Position numbers and translations under genes: made by a program. Of a stretch of DNA of 28,923 nt, positions 13,201 through 20,395 are shown piece by piece (position 1 is the first letter of the stretch; each line of letters opens with the position of its first letter). The notes below the pieces were generated by a model, which saw only the letters and a program-made list of their open reading frames with translations, was not told where the DNA came from and did not search any database. Source of the stretch: a virus; the IMG/VR virus record IMGVR_UViG_3300044815_000006, positions 1 to 28,923 of that record. The stretch is one strand, 5' to 3'.

Positions 13201-14428
13201 CATTCCTCGATGCTAGGGCCAGTGCGAATGCGTGTTGATCATCAGGGCTCATCGTAGACAGACGACGATGTATCTCAGACGGAGCGACTGTGCTCTTAGG
13301 TGTGAAGCCTGAGTTGGGAGGCAGCCCGCCCCAGTCGTTGTCAAGGATGGCTTGTGACATGCCATGTGAGTCACGCATGATCTGACCCTGCATGGTCTCC
13401 CACCACGAAGGAGTGTACATGCTACTGTCTTTCAACGCGGACTTGACGAACTGTGCGCTGTCTACTGTATATCCCTTAGCAGCATCCCATCCCTTCGCTG
13501 CTGTCGAGAGGATGTGACGTGTTGTCTCATCACGCCCGCTGGCCCTTGCAAGGCCATCGAAGAACTGATCCACTGGGTGAGGAGAGGATGGTCGTCCGAC
13601 AGGAGCGATACCGGGCTCAGCTCTCGCATCACGGAGAGCAGTCCGATACTTGACAACACCAGCACCGCCAAGAGCAAGAGCCAGTACACTAGCGCCAACC
13701 TTGACACGGTCTTTCCATACTTGTCGTGTTGCTGCCTGATCAGCATCGAGACGTGCCTGTAGGCCCGGATCTTCGTGATCCACCATGACGGCCTGATGAA
13801 CAGGATCGGCGTACTCGATGGTTGGTTCGCGGTCGATAGAGGGCTCTTGATTGGGCACCCCTCCATCAGAGAACAGAGTGGGCCTGTCGCCGTAGGCTCG
13901 AATGCCTTGGTCAATAGTAGTTCCAATGGCAGCCTGAGCGGCAGCTCTAATTGCTGTGGCTCCTGGTGTTGTGTACTTGACTGCTGGTGTGAGGAGGTTA
14001 TAAGCGTTTCGAGCGAGTCTTGATCCGCGACTGAGAGTTGCAGCCGTACCCGCTCCAGGGACGGGGATAAGCGTGCCCAATGCTCGTGCGACTTGATCGA
14101 CTCCTGTGACGGCATCACCCACCCCCAGTTTGCCTTCAACGTAGTGACGTGCGGTGTCACCTGCATCTTGCAGTGTCTTGTCTACGCCCTCTTCACCAGC
14201 CTTATCCCACGTCTTGACGATACCTTCATCACGACTAGGCTTGTCCGTGGCGTAGTTGTACAACGTCTCCAACCCTTGACCAGCTAAGCCGGCTAGGGTT
14301 GGTAGGCCAGTGCCAATGTCACTAACACCAGCAATGAACTGCTTGACAGGATGTGAGCCAGGAGCAGGAGCGTAGTCGATAGACGGCTCTTTGGCCTCAC
14401 TCTGCCACTCGATCAGTGGTTCAGCCAT
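10214..14428 (-). CDS. Large internal virion (ejection) protein, 1404 aa
   Basis: The last and largest gene of the virion arm. Size, position and composition fit the large internal core proteins of podophages (role analogous to T7 gp15/gp16), which leave the capsid with the DNA and form a conduit in the host envelope. Residues 1-300 are Pro/Gly/Ala-rich and contain a repeated motif: EPLIEW (3-8), EPSIDY (14-19), EPSIDR (195-200), EPTIEY (201-206), each group followed by SHPVKQF or SPHPVDQF. A hydrophobic stretch VGASVLALALGGAGVV lies at 244-259. The middle is helical and charged; a Gly/Ala-rich membrane-like segment (GTTGAYSLFAPIAGVFAAQQ) lies about halfway along. No lysozyme or transglycosylase motif is visible. 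Its 5' end overlaps the upstream gene by 16 nt. Confidence 0.75.
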   Translation of the reverse strand: MAEPLIEWQSEAKEPSIDYAPAPGSHPVKQFIAGVSDIGTGLPTLAGLAGQGLETLYNYATDKPSRDEGIVKTWDKAGEEGVDKTLQDAGDTARHYVEGKLGVGDAVTGVDQVARALGTLIPVPGAGTAATLSRGSRLARNAYNLLTPAVKYTTPGATAIRAAAQAAIGTTIDQGIRAYGDRPTLFSDGGVPNQEPSIDREPTIEYADPVHQAVMVDHEDPGLQARLDADQAATRQVWKDRVKVGASVLALALGGAGVVKYRTALRDARAEPGIAPVGRPSSPHPVDQFFDGLARASGRDETTRHILSTAAKGWDAAKGYTVDSAQFVKSALKDSSMYTPSWWETMQGQIMRDSHGMSQAILDNDWGGLPPNSGFTPKSTVAPSEIHRRLSTMSPDDQHAFALALASRNELATSAWNTAYDYASRNKNAPGHGRWATLDDMLADGAATADDVTAWINANNISSRVRANLWGNTHKGATGPARPVTQQEMRTSAAWLQSRPDLDNLAKELGLWMDDSLDYVVARGQMKKSFADKLKASMQFGGSSAYVPGMTATEGRGMLAKMTDLFGITTTQGKETQAMAQWYQKAHESGAGILAPENALIAAGAYAHGLMKHLNTTESQRSVLFKLTNLVLDQHGMHDLTQLRPIGQEERYAPRYIGTRDIETAKVDLNTTDREIKKLYEDSTQPNTTKSIIGPEAVWLRINGKEYGFHVPHAGFRQALEINPALTGTLNKTMNAFKRMMTAGTTGAYSLFAPIAGVFAAQQLSLNRVLGDFRPGNMLGALGSGATAYSDAFRGAKAHFVYESSRILSNALKQGLETNTGISSLVPGFARAMIPKLERAYQTSIVRAMRKEFGTSASGPLSGSSEFGGHVTDILSQINPQFSQKLGIGGMQVVGKVWMALNRAAHEGAATGATMAELKRLGAVTPDNIRSAMVHSKDLVGDVRRRGANTDLLHAAVPFSGATIQSIATIGRAIQKNPKWAIPALAGVVGIPTVMEMGYNQMVAELDDTLYPMPDGTMRTQNDYYWNVLTDSQRADNMVMLIPGVDPHRAVLIPVSPELGVFRSMVLEGMDGLFNFSDVGNAGMVHENGHMWGHSVQRFTDIAIPPPLGVLGATMGIDIRAGIGVGGQAGSLITGTPLVSGQKLNSDAGTERYVNSFVDKNMEAVIKELFGAAGAMFVSVADAFHTGLANPGTDLERMLHATGDSIQALGLAGLSQLRPLQTLFPGVLRPSSDREITSQVMSKKGNLKAISNDASVLITGGFVQMDGTPIAGNSLVPSMDPVYQDLALSAKPILSDIDSQEKEIGKYKMWISSIGTSTNDPNVTGKKTLTPRDRLDLIDGWNLKIDQLRTEQLWTLKNWEQTASQKLSGIYGRPIHVDFSGARSRPSPSEGSLLPAARSSYQGQ

Positions 14429-15249
14429 CCGATGTTCCCAGCCTTGTCTTTGACTTCAGGACGTCCACGAGCATCAACGTTGCCAGTCAACTCGGTATCA
14501 GGAGTGGCCTTGCCCTTTGACTTGAGGTAGTCAAGCGAAGTCTGAGCAGGGTTCGTAGCGGGGGCCGGGGCCTCAGCTTGTGGCTGTTGCTGTTGCTGAC
14601 GCTGTTGAGCACGCTCACGCTTCGATCCATTTGGAGAGTGGGGGATCAGAGGTGTCTCAACGTTCCGTCCCCTCTGTGTCTGTGAAGCGCCAGTCTCTCC
14701 GGTTCTGGTCTCCATCTGAGCCACACCACGATGCTGTCCGGTATTGTCCACCGCACCTGTTCTTGCTACTGTGGCCTTCGTATTGGCTGTTGATGTATTC
14801 ATCGCCTTGCCAGCCGAGATGTCAGTTGGCTCCACACCCATCAACTCTTGTGCTGGGAAGTCAGACGCCTTGAGATCGAGATCATCATCAACCGCACGAC
14901 CACCCTTACGGAAGGACTCAGTACCAGCGCCGATGTTCTTGTAGTTCTCAGCCTCAAGCGCAGACCTCAACTGAGAGGCTCGTAGGGCCGCTGCCTGATG
15001 CGGATCAACCTTCTGTCCGATGTACGCAACGTTCTGCTTGCCTACGTTCTCAAGCCCAGTGTTGTCGAGCTGGCCTCGGTTGATGAGCTGTTGCTTGCTC
15101 ATAGCTTGGTTGCCTTCGAGGTTCTGCATCCCAAGCTTCAGTGCAGCCTGATCAGCTTGAGCACTAGAGGCCATGGCTCCCGCCTTGCGACGAGCAACAT
15201 CAGCACCGTACGCTTCAAGATCAGCGAATGGATTGTACTCAGCGGGCAT
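14413..15249 (-). CDS. Probable internal virion protein, 278 aa
   Basis: A hydrophilic, Ala/Gln/Gly-rich protein with no recognised domain. Residues 1-110 are helical and polar (ADVARRKAGAMASSAQADQA, then MSKQQLINRGQ). Residues about 120-230 are low-complexity Thr/Gly/Asn-rich, followed by a glutamine run (QQRQQQQQPQ) and an Ala/Pro stretch, and a C-terminal segment with NVDARGRPEVKDKAGN. It sits between two other internal virion candidates, starts with AGGA nine bases upstream, and overlaps the 1404-aa gene by 16 nt. Composition and location suggest a structural or ejection protein. This role is by context only. Confidence 0.6.
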   Translation of the reverse strand: MPAEYNPFADLEAYGADVARRKAGAMASSAQADQAALKLGMQNLEGNQAMSKQQLINRGQLDNTGLENVGKQNVAYIGQKVDPHQAAALRASQLRSALEAENYKNIGAGTESFRKGGRAVDDDLDLKASDFPAQELMGVEPTDISAGKAMNTSTANTKATVARTGAVDNTGQHRGVAQMETRTGETGASQTQRGRNVETPLIPHSPNGSKRERAQQRQQQQQPQAEAPAPATNPAQTSLDYLKSKGKATPDTELTGNVDARGRPEVKDKAGNIGWLNH

Positions 15250-15251
15250 GA

Positions 15252-16127
15252 TCAGTATCCTGTCAGAGCTTCATCGTACGTGGGCATCTGGGGCGTAGGA
15301 CCGTTCGCTTTATTGCCCAGCGACGCATCGAGGTACGACCACAATCTATTCTGATTGGCTGTGGCCTTCTCATCCGCAGCGTTAGCAGAGATCGTGCTGC
15401 CTAGTGTAGCAAGCGCGTTGCCTACGTTCGGAGACGGCGCGTTCTGTGGCGTCGCTGTCGATCCAATCCCCTGCAACATCTGCATGAGGTCAGCCGTGCT
15501 CGTAGATGGATCAAGTGCAGCCTTCGAAGACATGGCTACGCCTTCGAGGGGCTTGAGGTAGTTGTTCAAGTAGGCGTCGCGCGTGCCACCAAACAGATCT
15601 TGAACGTCCTTCTCCTTGCCGTAATCGATCTGCGGCAGGAGACGTTCCATCGCACGGTTGACGATGTTCGATTGGTTCGAGGAGCCACCTTGTGTGCGCT
15701 GTCCAATGACGGCAGCATCCCGCAATGCTGGATTCACCATCGAATTGAACAGCCTATCGTTGTCACTATTCACCGCATTGCGTGCGTTGTCTAGTGACAT
15801 CCCTGGGGCACCACCCGATGTGGCCAAGTCACTGAACAGCTTGGGCAAATCCTTGGCAGCACCAGCCCCCGCACCTTGTATGCCCTTGTTGATGCTCTGT
15901 GTGCCAGGAGACAACACGTCTTCGAAGTTGCCGGTGCCTGCATTGAACTTGCCGAATGTGTCACCGACACTATTCGTGCGACCAGCGTTGATGACCTTCT
16001 CACGCTGAGCACGATCCTTGTTTGCGTTCTCTGCGTAGAGATCGTTCGACTCCTGTTGATCCTGTGATCCAAGGAACGACCCAAGCAGAGACCCTGCACC
16101 GGACAAGTAGCTTCCCCAATCAGCCAT
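15252..16127 (-). CDS. Probable internal virion/ejection protein, 291 aa
   Basis: A polar, Asn/Gly/Ser-rich protein. The N-terminus begins WGSYLSGAGSLLGSFLGSQD, a short glycine-zipper-like amphipathic stretch seen in small podophage ejection proteins (T7 gp14 type), followed by a helix DLYAENANKDRAQREKVINA. The rest is helical and low in aromatics, ending in MPTYDEALTGY. Its start overlaps the stop of the 514-aa gene by one base, and it ends two bases before the start of the next gene, so these genes form one tight operon. The ejection role is inferred from size, composition and position. Confidence 0.6.
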   Translation of the reverse strand: MADWGSYLSGAGSLLGSFLGSQDQQESNDLYAENANKDRAQREKVINAGRTNSVGDTFGKFNAGTGNFEDVLSPGTQSINKGIQGAGAGAAKDLPKLFSDLATSGGAPGMSLDNARNAVNSDNDRLFNSMVNPALRDAAVIGQRTQGGSSNQSNIVNRAMERLLPQIDYGKEKDVQDLFGGTRDAYLNNYLKPLEGVAMSSKAALDPSTSTADLMQMLQGIGSTATPQNAPSPNVGNALATLGSTISANAADEKATANQNRLWSYLDASLGNKANGPTPQMPTYDEALTGY

Positions 16128-17671
16128 CAGAATACTCCTGACCCGCTAGTGCCTACACCGCGAGTGCGACCCTTGTTGAGATTACGATTGGCGAGTTGAT
16201 CGAGTACGCCGTTGCTCGAACCAGCACCACTCACCTGTCCTTGCTGAGCACCAGCCGTGTTCAATGACGAGTGTACATCGAACAGGTTCTGAGAGCCAAG
16301 CAACGATCCGATGTCATCACTGAACGTGCCCTGTTCCTGCTTGGCTGTGTTGTCACGTTCTGTGGTGTATGGATCGACACTGAAGTCAGGACCACCCAAC
16401 GTGTAGTTGCTGGCCCCAGTTAGAGCCTTGTCACGGATCGCACTGAACTTCGGAGCGTCAGCATCTTGAACTGAGTGAGCCGCAGCATCGATCTTCGTAC
16501 GAGCACCCGCACGTTGGTTGCTGAGGTTGGTCTGTGCGATGCCCACACCAGCACCTGACAGGTTGCCACGCGATGCGAACCTACCTATCTCAGCCGACGA
16601 CTCATTGAACTTGTTGTTCAGGAAGTTATCGACTGAGGTGTTGAACTCCTCCGGCGAGAATAGACCACCTCCTTCCGGGAATGCCTTGTTGACGTCACCT
16701 GTGTACTGATCACGGAACTCGTTCTGCTTCGTGTCGAAGGCGCTGTTAGCGAGCCCTTGTCCGACCTGATCGTTGAGCAACGCTTCGTAGTTGCTGTCTG
16801 GGTTGAACTGACTGAAGATGTCGTTCACTTGCTTGATGGCAGGCGCTTCGTAGCCTTTGCCTTGAACGTGACGTGTCTGTGTAGCCGAGTCGACGCCCAT
16901 CAATGCCGCTTGCAGGGCCTTGCTCGCACGTACTGGATCGAACACCGTGTTACCACGTCCGCCCATGAAGTCACGAAGCGCACCGATGTTGTCACTACCA
17001 GTCGCTCCGTCTGTAGGTCCGAAGCCATCTGGCCCTGGTGTGTAGTCAATGCCCAACGCTGACATGAGGGACTTCATGCCCTCGCCCAGCATCGACACGC
17101 CCTTGTTCATCATGCCTGGAGTTGAGAAAGGTGACTGGCCCCATGTATTGAGCATCGTGCCAAAGGGATCAGCCTTCAGCTTCTCGATGTCAGGCAACCC
17201 AAGCAGGCTGCTGATGTTGCCCCAGATGTCATTACGGTTGGCCGCATTCATGGCCTCTTGAGCAGCTTGGGCGGCCTCTGGTCCCCCTGGATAGGAGGTT
17301 GATCCAGCTACTCCACCGTCTCCCCAAGAACCATCAGGACCAGATCCTTGTCCTATGGCGTCATTGTTAGGTCCATCACTAAGAGAATCGTTGCCGTACT
17401 TATCAGCGCCATCCCCACCAACGTCACTACCAACGTTGTCCGATCCATCTTCGTCATCGAACTCCTTGGCACCTGTCTTCGGGTTGACGGAGTCGTCCTT
17501 CCCGCCGACCTGATACCTACCGAAGCGTTGACCAAGTGTCTGCTTCGCATGAGCCAGTAGCTCAGGAGTCTGTGCCGACTTGGGTAGGACAATCTCACCA
17601 GGCGTTAGATGCCCGATGGTCTTGTCACCACCGCGCCCCTTCTTCGATAGATGAGCAACGACCTTGTTCAT
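16127..17671 (-). CDS. Virion-associated protein with N-terminal HLTPGE module, 514 aa
   Basis: The N-terminal 71 residues carry a compact module I have seen at the start of internal virion proteins in other short-tailed phages: GDKTIGHLTPGEIVLP (15-30), a helix TPELLAHAKQTLG, RYQVGG (52-57) and SVNPKTGAKEF (61-71). It is followed by an acidic Gly/Asp/Ser-rich linker to about residue 130. The remainder is helical and Asn/Gly-rich with a repeated SNxxG flavour near the C-terminus. No enzymatic motif is recognised. The start ATG at 17671 lies ten bases after the lipoprotein stop codon. It is most likely an ejection or internal core protein. The module itself has no function I can name. Confidence 0.6.
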   Translation of the reverse strand: MNKVVAHLSKKGRGGDKTIGHLTPGEIVLPKSAQTPELLAHAKQTLGQRFGRYQVGGKDDSVNPKTGAKEFDDEDGSDNVGSDVGGDGADKYGNDSLSDGPNNDAIGQGSGPDGSWGDGGVAGSTSYPGGPEAAQAAQEAMNAANRNDIWGNISSLLGLPDIEKLKADPFGTMLNTWGQSPFSTPGMMNKGVSMLGEGMKSLMSALGIDYTPGPDGFGPTDGATGSDNIGALRDFMGGRGNTVFDPVRASKALQAALMGVDSATQTRHVQGKGYEAPAIKQVNDIFSQFNPDSNYEALLNDQVGQGLANSAFDTKQNEFRDQYTGDVNKAFPEGGGLFSPEEFNTSVDNFLNNKFNESSAEIGRFASRGNLSGAGVGIAQTNLSNQRAGARTKIDAAAHSVQDADAPKFSAIRDKALTGASNYTLGGPDFSVDPYTTERDNTAKQEQGTFSDDIGSLLGSQNLFDVHSSLNTAGAQQGQVSGAGSSNGVLDQLANRNLNKGRTRGVGTSGSGVF

Positions 17672-17680
17672 GACTCAGTC

Positions 17681-18034
17681 CTACGGTACGAGCATCGCGC
17701 CCATCACAGCACGCACGATAGCGTCTGCGATCTGAGGAGCAGTCTGACCAGCGGTCTGGATCAGTGCCTGATCAACAGCCGCGCGCAACGCCTGACCATC
17801 AAACGCTTTGACGTCAGTTGCGTTGTAGGTGAACGTGCCTTCACCAAGGTTACCTTTGAATGCAACGTTCGCCTTCTCCTTGCCATCGATGTACTCGATA
17901 GCAGAGGCACACTCAGCCAGCGACGGGCCATCACACACAGGCTTCATCGTGATCCTGACTGATGTCAGCCCTGCGTACTGTTGCGTAGAGCAAGCACCGA
18001 GGAACAGGAGAGGGATGAGTAACAGGCGTTTCAT
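17681..18034 (-). CDS. Lipoprotein, 117 aa
   Basis: The N-terminus MKRLLLIPLLFLGACSTQQY is a clear type II signal peptide with lipobox LGAC and Cys15 as the lipidated residue. Position +2 is Ser, which in Gram-negative hosts favours outer-membrane sorting. The mature part is predicted to be strand-rich first (SVRITMKPVC, then KANVAFKGNLGEGTFTYNA) with two more cysteines (VCDGPSLAEC) that could form a disulfide. It ends in an amphipathic helical region with a hydrophobic tail (IVRAVMGAMLVP). The ATG overlaps the upstream small membrane gene as ATGA; AGGAG is eleven bases upstream. It might be an outer-membrane spanin-type protein or an exclusion factor, but no spanin partner is evident. Confidence 0.7.
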   Translation of the reverse strand: MKRLLLIPLLFLGACSTQQYAGLTSVRITMKPVCDGPSLAECASAIEYIDGKEKANVAFKGNLGEGTFTYNATDVKAFDGQALRAAVDQALIQTAGQTAPQIADAIVRAVMGAMLVP

Positions 18035-18195
18035 TTCTTCTTGTTCTCCTGGATGTGAGACCACACCGACCAGCCAATCGTGACGGCTAATGTGATCGCA
18101 CCAATAAGCGCGTTCATGTCACCGTCACTGATCAGCCCACCACCGAGCGCAGAGAACAACGCCCTGATGATGCCTCCAACGATCTTCGCAATCAT
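18031..18195 (-). CDS. Small membrane protein, holin candidate, 54 aa
   Basis: A 54-residue protein with two hydrophobic stretches: MIAKIVGGIIRALFSALGGG at the N-terminus and MNALIGAITLAVTIGWSVWS at 27-46, and a basic end QENKKK. This layout (R-x-L-x5-GGG, then a polar turn, then GAI...WSVW plus a Lys tail) resembles Pam3-gp28-type small phage holins. The ATG at 18195 has AAAGGG eight bases upstream, and the stop codon overlaps the lipoprotein start (ATGA). Two other small membrane genes lie just upstream, so this looks like a lysis cassette, but no endolysin gene is in the window. Confidence 0.65.
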   Translation of the reverse strand: MIAKIVGGIIRALFSALGGGLISDGDMNALIGAITLAVTIGWSVWSHIQENKKK

Positions 18196-18217
18196 GACCC
18201 AGCCCTTTCAAGACTAG

Positions 18218-18403
18218 TTAGATACTAAGTAGTGACACTCCTAGTGCACGGGATAGCAACTCGATGCACACGATGAAACAGATCACACCATAGATGCACC
18301 ACAGAATGAGGGCGATCGGAGGCTCTGCGGGGATCTTGCTGATGCCATACGCAAGCAACACAAGGATGCACGCGCATGCAAGGATGACGAGGATCAATCC
18401 CAT
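18218..18403 (-). CDS. Small two-helix membrane protein, 61 aa
   Basis: A 61-residue protein made almost entirely of two transmembrane helices, LILVILACACILVLLAYGI (about 3-21) and IALILWCIYGVICFIVCIEL (about 30-49), linked by a short turn SKIPAEPP. Five cysteines lie in the helices. The ATG at 18403 follows AGGA. Upstream in-frame sequence is open to 18499 but overlaps the neighbouring gene and is less likely. A holin, antiholin or membrane accessory role is suggested by its neighbours and hydrophobicity only. Confidence 0.6.
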   Translation of the reverse strand: MGLILVILACACILVLLAYGISKIPAEPPIALILWCIYGVICFIVCIELLSRALGVSLLSI

Positions 18404-18411
18404 AAGATGTC

Positions 18412-18687
18412 CTAACCTGCTGACAGGTTGTGAAGGTTCGTAGCCACGAAGGCACAGAACCCGGCGATGATGGTCGCCAACATGAGTAGCACAGCCCATA
18501 TGAAGCGCACCACGAGTTGATGCATCTCACCCTTGAAGGTACTGATGCGGCGATGAAGCGTCTCTAGCTTGTCACCGATCTCCTGATATCGCTGCCCACA
18601 AATCGAATCGTGGGCATGATGCTGAACTTCTATCACTGCTAACCTCGTCTCTAGTGACGTGTCAGCCCTCCGATCTCCGTCGCTCAT
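18412..18687 (-). CDS. Coiled-coil protein with C-terminal transmembrane helix, 91 aa
   Basis: The first 60 residues are charged and heptad-like (LETRLAVIEVQHHAHDSICG, then YQEIGDKLETLHRRISTFKG), followed by one transmembrane helix FIWAVLLMLATIIAGFCAFV and a short tail. The layout resembles XhlA-type (hemolysin/holin partner) phage proteins: a soluble coiled coil anchored by a C-terminal helix. Two start codons are adjacent (18690 and 18687); AAGGGG is six bases from 18687, which I prefer. It is located between the tail fibre and the two small membrane proteins, and is a candidate member of a lysis cassette. Confidence 0.65.
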   Translation of the reverse strand: MSDGDRRADTSLETRLAVIEVQHHAHDSICGQRYQEIGDKLETLHRRISTFKGEMHQLVVRFIWAVLLMLATIIAGFCAFVATNLHNLSAG

Positions 18688-18696
18688 CATCCCCCC

Positions 18697-20220
18697 TTAT
18701 GAGTACTCATCGATGATCATCCATCCATCACCACCTGCGCCTCCCAAGCGAGATACGCCAGCGTTGTCGAATGCGCCGGCACCACCTCCGCCCAAGATGC
18801 CTGCTTGACCTGCTCCCGCTGTCCCGCTCATGTTACCTGCACCTTCACCGCCACCAGATCCAGGAAAGCCAAAGCCATTACCTGCTGCATCTGAATAGAA
18901 GGTAAGAGGTTGTCCTGGTGCGCCCCTTTGATTGAGGTCTCCTAGAGAACCAATTCCCCCAGCTCCACCTGCATGAACGCCTGCACCATTTATTCCTCCT
19001 GCTCCTCCAGTTGCTTGAACCCGTGAAGCAGAGTTGTCTAGTTGGGTTGTGCCTCCAGTGTTACCAGTACCATTGGAGACACCAGTACCTCCAGCACCGA
19101 TGGTGTACGTGATCGTTGCGTCTGCAGTAACATCGATCCACTTCTCAGAGGTGCCGCCCTGTCCACCGCCACTGCCGCCGAGCACTGTGTTTCCTGTGCT
19201 GTTGACGCCTCCTCCCGCACCACCACCACCACGAAGACGAACATTGATGAAGCGAGTCGAGGTTCCCTTCGTCCACGTGCCAGTGCCAGCCGCCGTGACG
19301 ACCGTACGTCGCAGGAGTCGACCAACAGTAACACCAGCGACGCCTTGAGGCGTACACACAAGCGACGTGCTTGATCCAGTGACTACTTCAGCTGGTGTAG
19401 CCAATTCAACAACACCAGTCGCGGTGTCACTTGCGTTCTGCTTCAGGCCAGCAAAGGCAGCCGATGCTGTAGCTTGTCCAGTACCCCCTTTACCAATGGA
19501 CAACTGACCAGTGAACGTAGCATCACTAACAGTGACACCAGCTACATCAATGAGCAGTGTCTCATTCGCTCCAGCGTTCTGAACAGTAAGGGTGATGTTC
19601 GTGCCAGCAACCAACGCACTAGCTAGAGTCGATGGCACAGTATCAGTAACAGTGACCTTCACACCACCAACCGCCGCAGCCGCTGCGACCGCACTAGCCG
19701 CTGCCGCTGTGGCCGCAACGCCAGCAGCAGCGACCAGCGCAGCCGAAGTAGCAAGGTCGGCAGTGAGATCTATCAGCGTGGTGATCTTCCCCGCAGAGAC
19801 CGCCTCGTTGTAGGTCGTTGCTACATGACCTTGCGACACGATGCCATATCGATGGTTGTCGAGTACAAAGTCGTTGGGAGCGTACGACACTCCGAGTGTG
19901 TACGTCCCACGGTTGGCGACCTGGATCTCAAGACCAGCCCACAGAATCGGGTTGTCTGCCCTTGCCTCCTCGAACGTACCAGCAGCCGCCGATACATGAT
20001 CGAGCAGACAGACGAAGATCGATCCCAGTTCCGCATCAACGAGTGACTGTCCAGCAGTGTAGGCTGTCGATGTCTGCCACACACCAGCCAGACCAGAGAT
20101 AGCCAGATACCGTGAGAACACCGCATCAACGAGACGCCAGTTGTCATGCTCCTTCTGGTGCCATGGCCGGTTGTTGAATGCAACCAGCTCGAAACTGAAG
20201 TTAGGTGTTCTCACGGTCAT
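18697..20220 (-). CDS. Tail fibre protein with glycine-rich C-terminal domain, 507 aa
   Basis: Receptor-binding tail fibre. Residues 1-100 form a virion-attachment domain: TPNFSFELVAFNNRPWHQKE, DNWRLVDAVFSRYLAI and VWQTSTAYTAGQSLVDAELG, a pattern I associate with BPP-1-like podophage fibres. Residues 155-185 are an alanine-rich coil (AAAAVAAAA type). Residues 238-300 contain shaft motifs common in fibres: SIGKGGTGQATASAAFAGLK and TATGVVELATPAEV. Residues 325-507 are a glycine-rich domain with blocks such as RLRGGGGAGGG (328-338) and ILGGGGAGAF (475-484), like the Gly-rich adhesin domains of many tail fibres, probably a polyglycine-type sandwich. It ends in DGWMIIDEYS. No chaperone gene is adjacent, and no variable-repeat/reverse-transcriptase system is visible. 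Confidence 0.88.
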   Translation of the reverse strand: MTVRTPNFSFELVAFNNRPWHQKEHDNWRLVDAVFSRYLAISGLAGVWQTSTAYTAGQSLVDAELGSIFVCLLDHVSAAAGTFEEARADNPILWAGLEIQVANRGTYTLGVSYAPNDFVLDNHRYGIVSQGHVATTYNEAVSAGKITTLIDLTADLATSAALVAAAGVAATAAAASAVAAAAAVGGVKVTVTDTVPSTLASALVAGTNITLTVQNAGANETLLIDVAGVTVSDATFTGQLSIGKGGTGQATASAAFAGLKQNASDTATGVVELATPAEVVTGSSTSLVCTPQGVAGVTVGRLLRRTVVTAAGTGTWTKGTSTRFINVRLRGGGGAGGGVNSTGNTVLGGSGGGQGGTSEKWIDVTADATITYTIGAGGTGVSNGTGNTGGTTQLDNSASRVQATGGAGGINGAGVHAGGAGGIGSLGDLNQRGAPGQPLTFYSDAAGNGFGFPGSGGGEGAGNMSGTAGAGQAGILGGGGAGAFDNAGVSRLGGAGGDGWMIIDEYS

Positions 20221-20225
20221 GGTTG

Positions 20226-20381
20226 TTACTTCTTCAGCAGCGACGGAGCCGAGTCGTTCGAACCCGTGTTGTTACTCGCACCACCGTCACCGCCCTCACC
20301 CGGAGTAGGGTTGGTCGGCTTGGTCTGACACGCACCGACCGCAACAGCAGCAGCGAGCGCGAGGATCGTGAGCAGCTTCAT
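20226..20381 (-). CDS. Small lipoprotein, 51 aa
   Basis: A 51-residue frame with AAAGGGA seven bases before its ATG. The N-terminus MKLLTILALAAAVAVGACQT is a lipoprotein signal with lipobox VGAC (Cys18). Only about 34 residues remain after processing; they are Gly/Asn/Ser/Pro-rich and disordered-looking (TPGEGGDGGASNNTG), ending SLLKK. It resembles the tiny lipoproteins found next to tail genes in some phages. Function could be lysis (outer spanin-like) or superinfection exclusion; neither can be read from the sequence. It lies five bases before the tail fibre start, so it is probably co-transcribed and coupled with it. Confidence 0.65.
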   Translation of the reverse strand: MKLLTILALAAAVAVGACQTKPTNPTPGEGGDGGASNNTGSNDSAPSLLKK

Positions 20382-20395
20382 GTTCATCCCTTTCA

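Noticed and set aside
18697-20220. Diversity-generating retroelement at the fibre, as in BPP-1
   Set aside because: No reverse transcriptase, template repeat or matching variable repeat is visible in the window.
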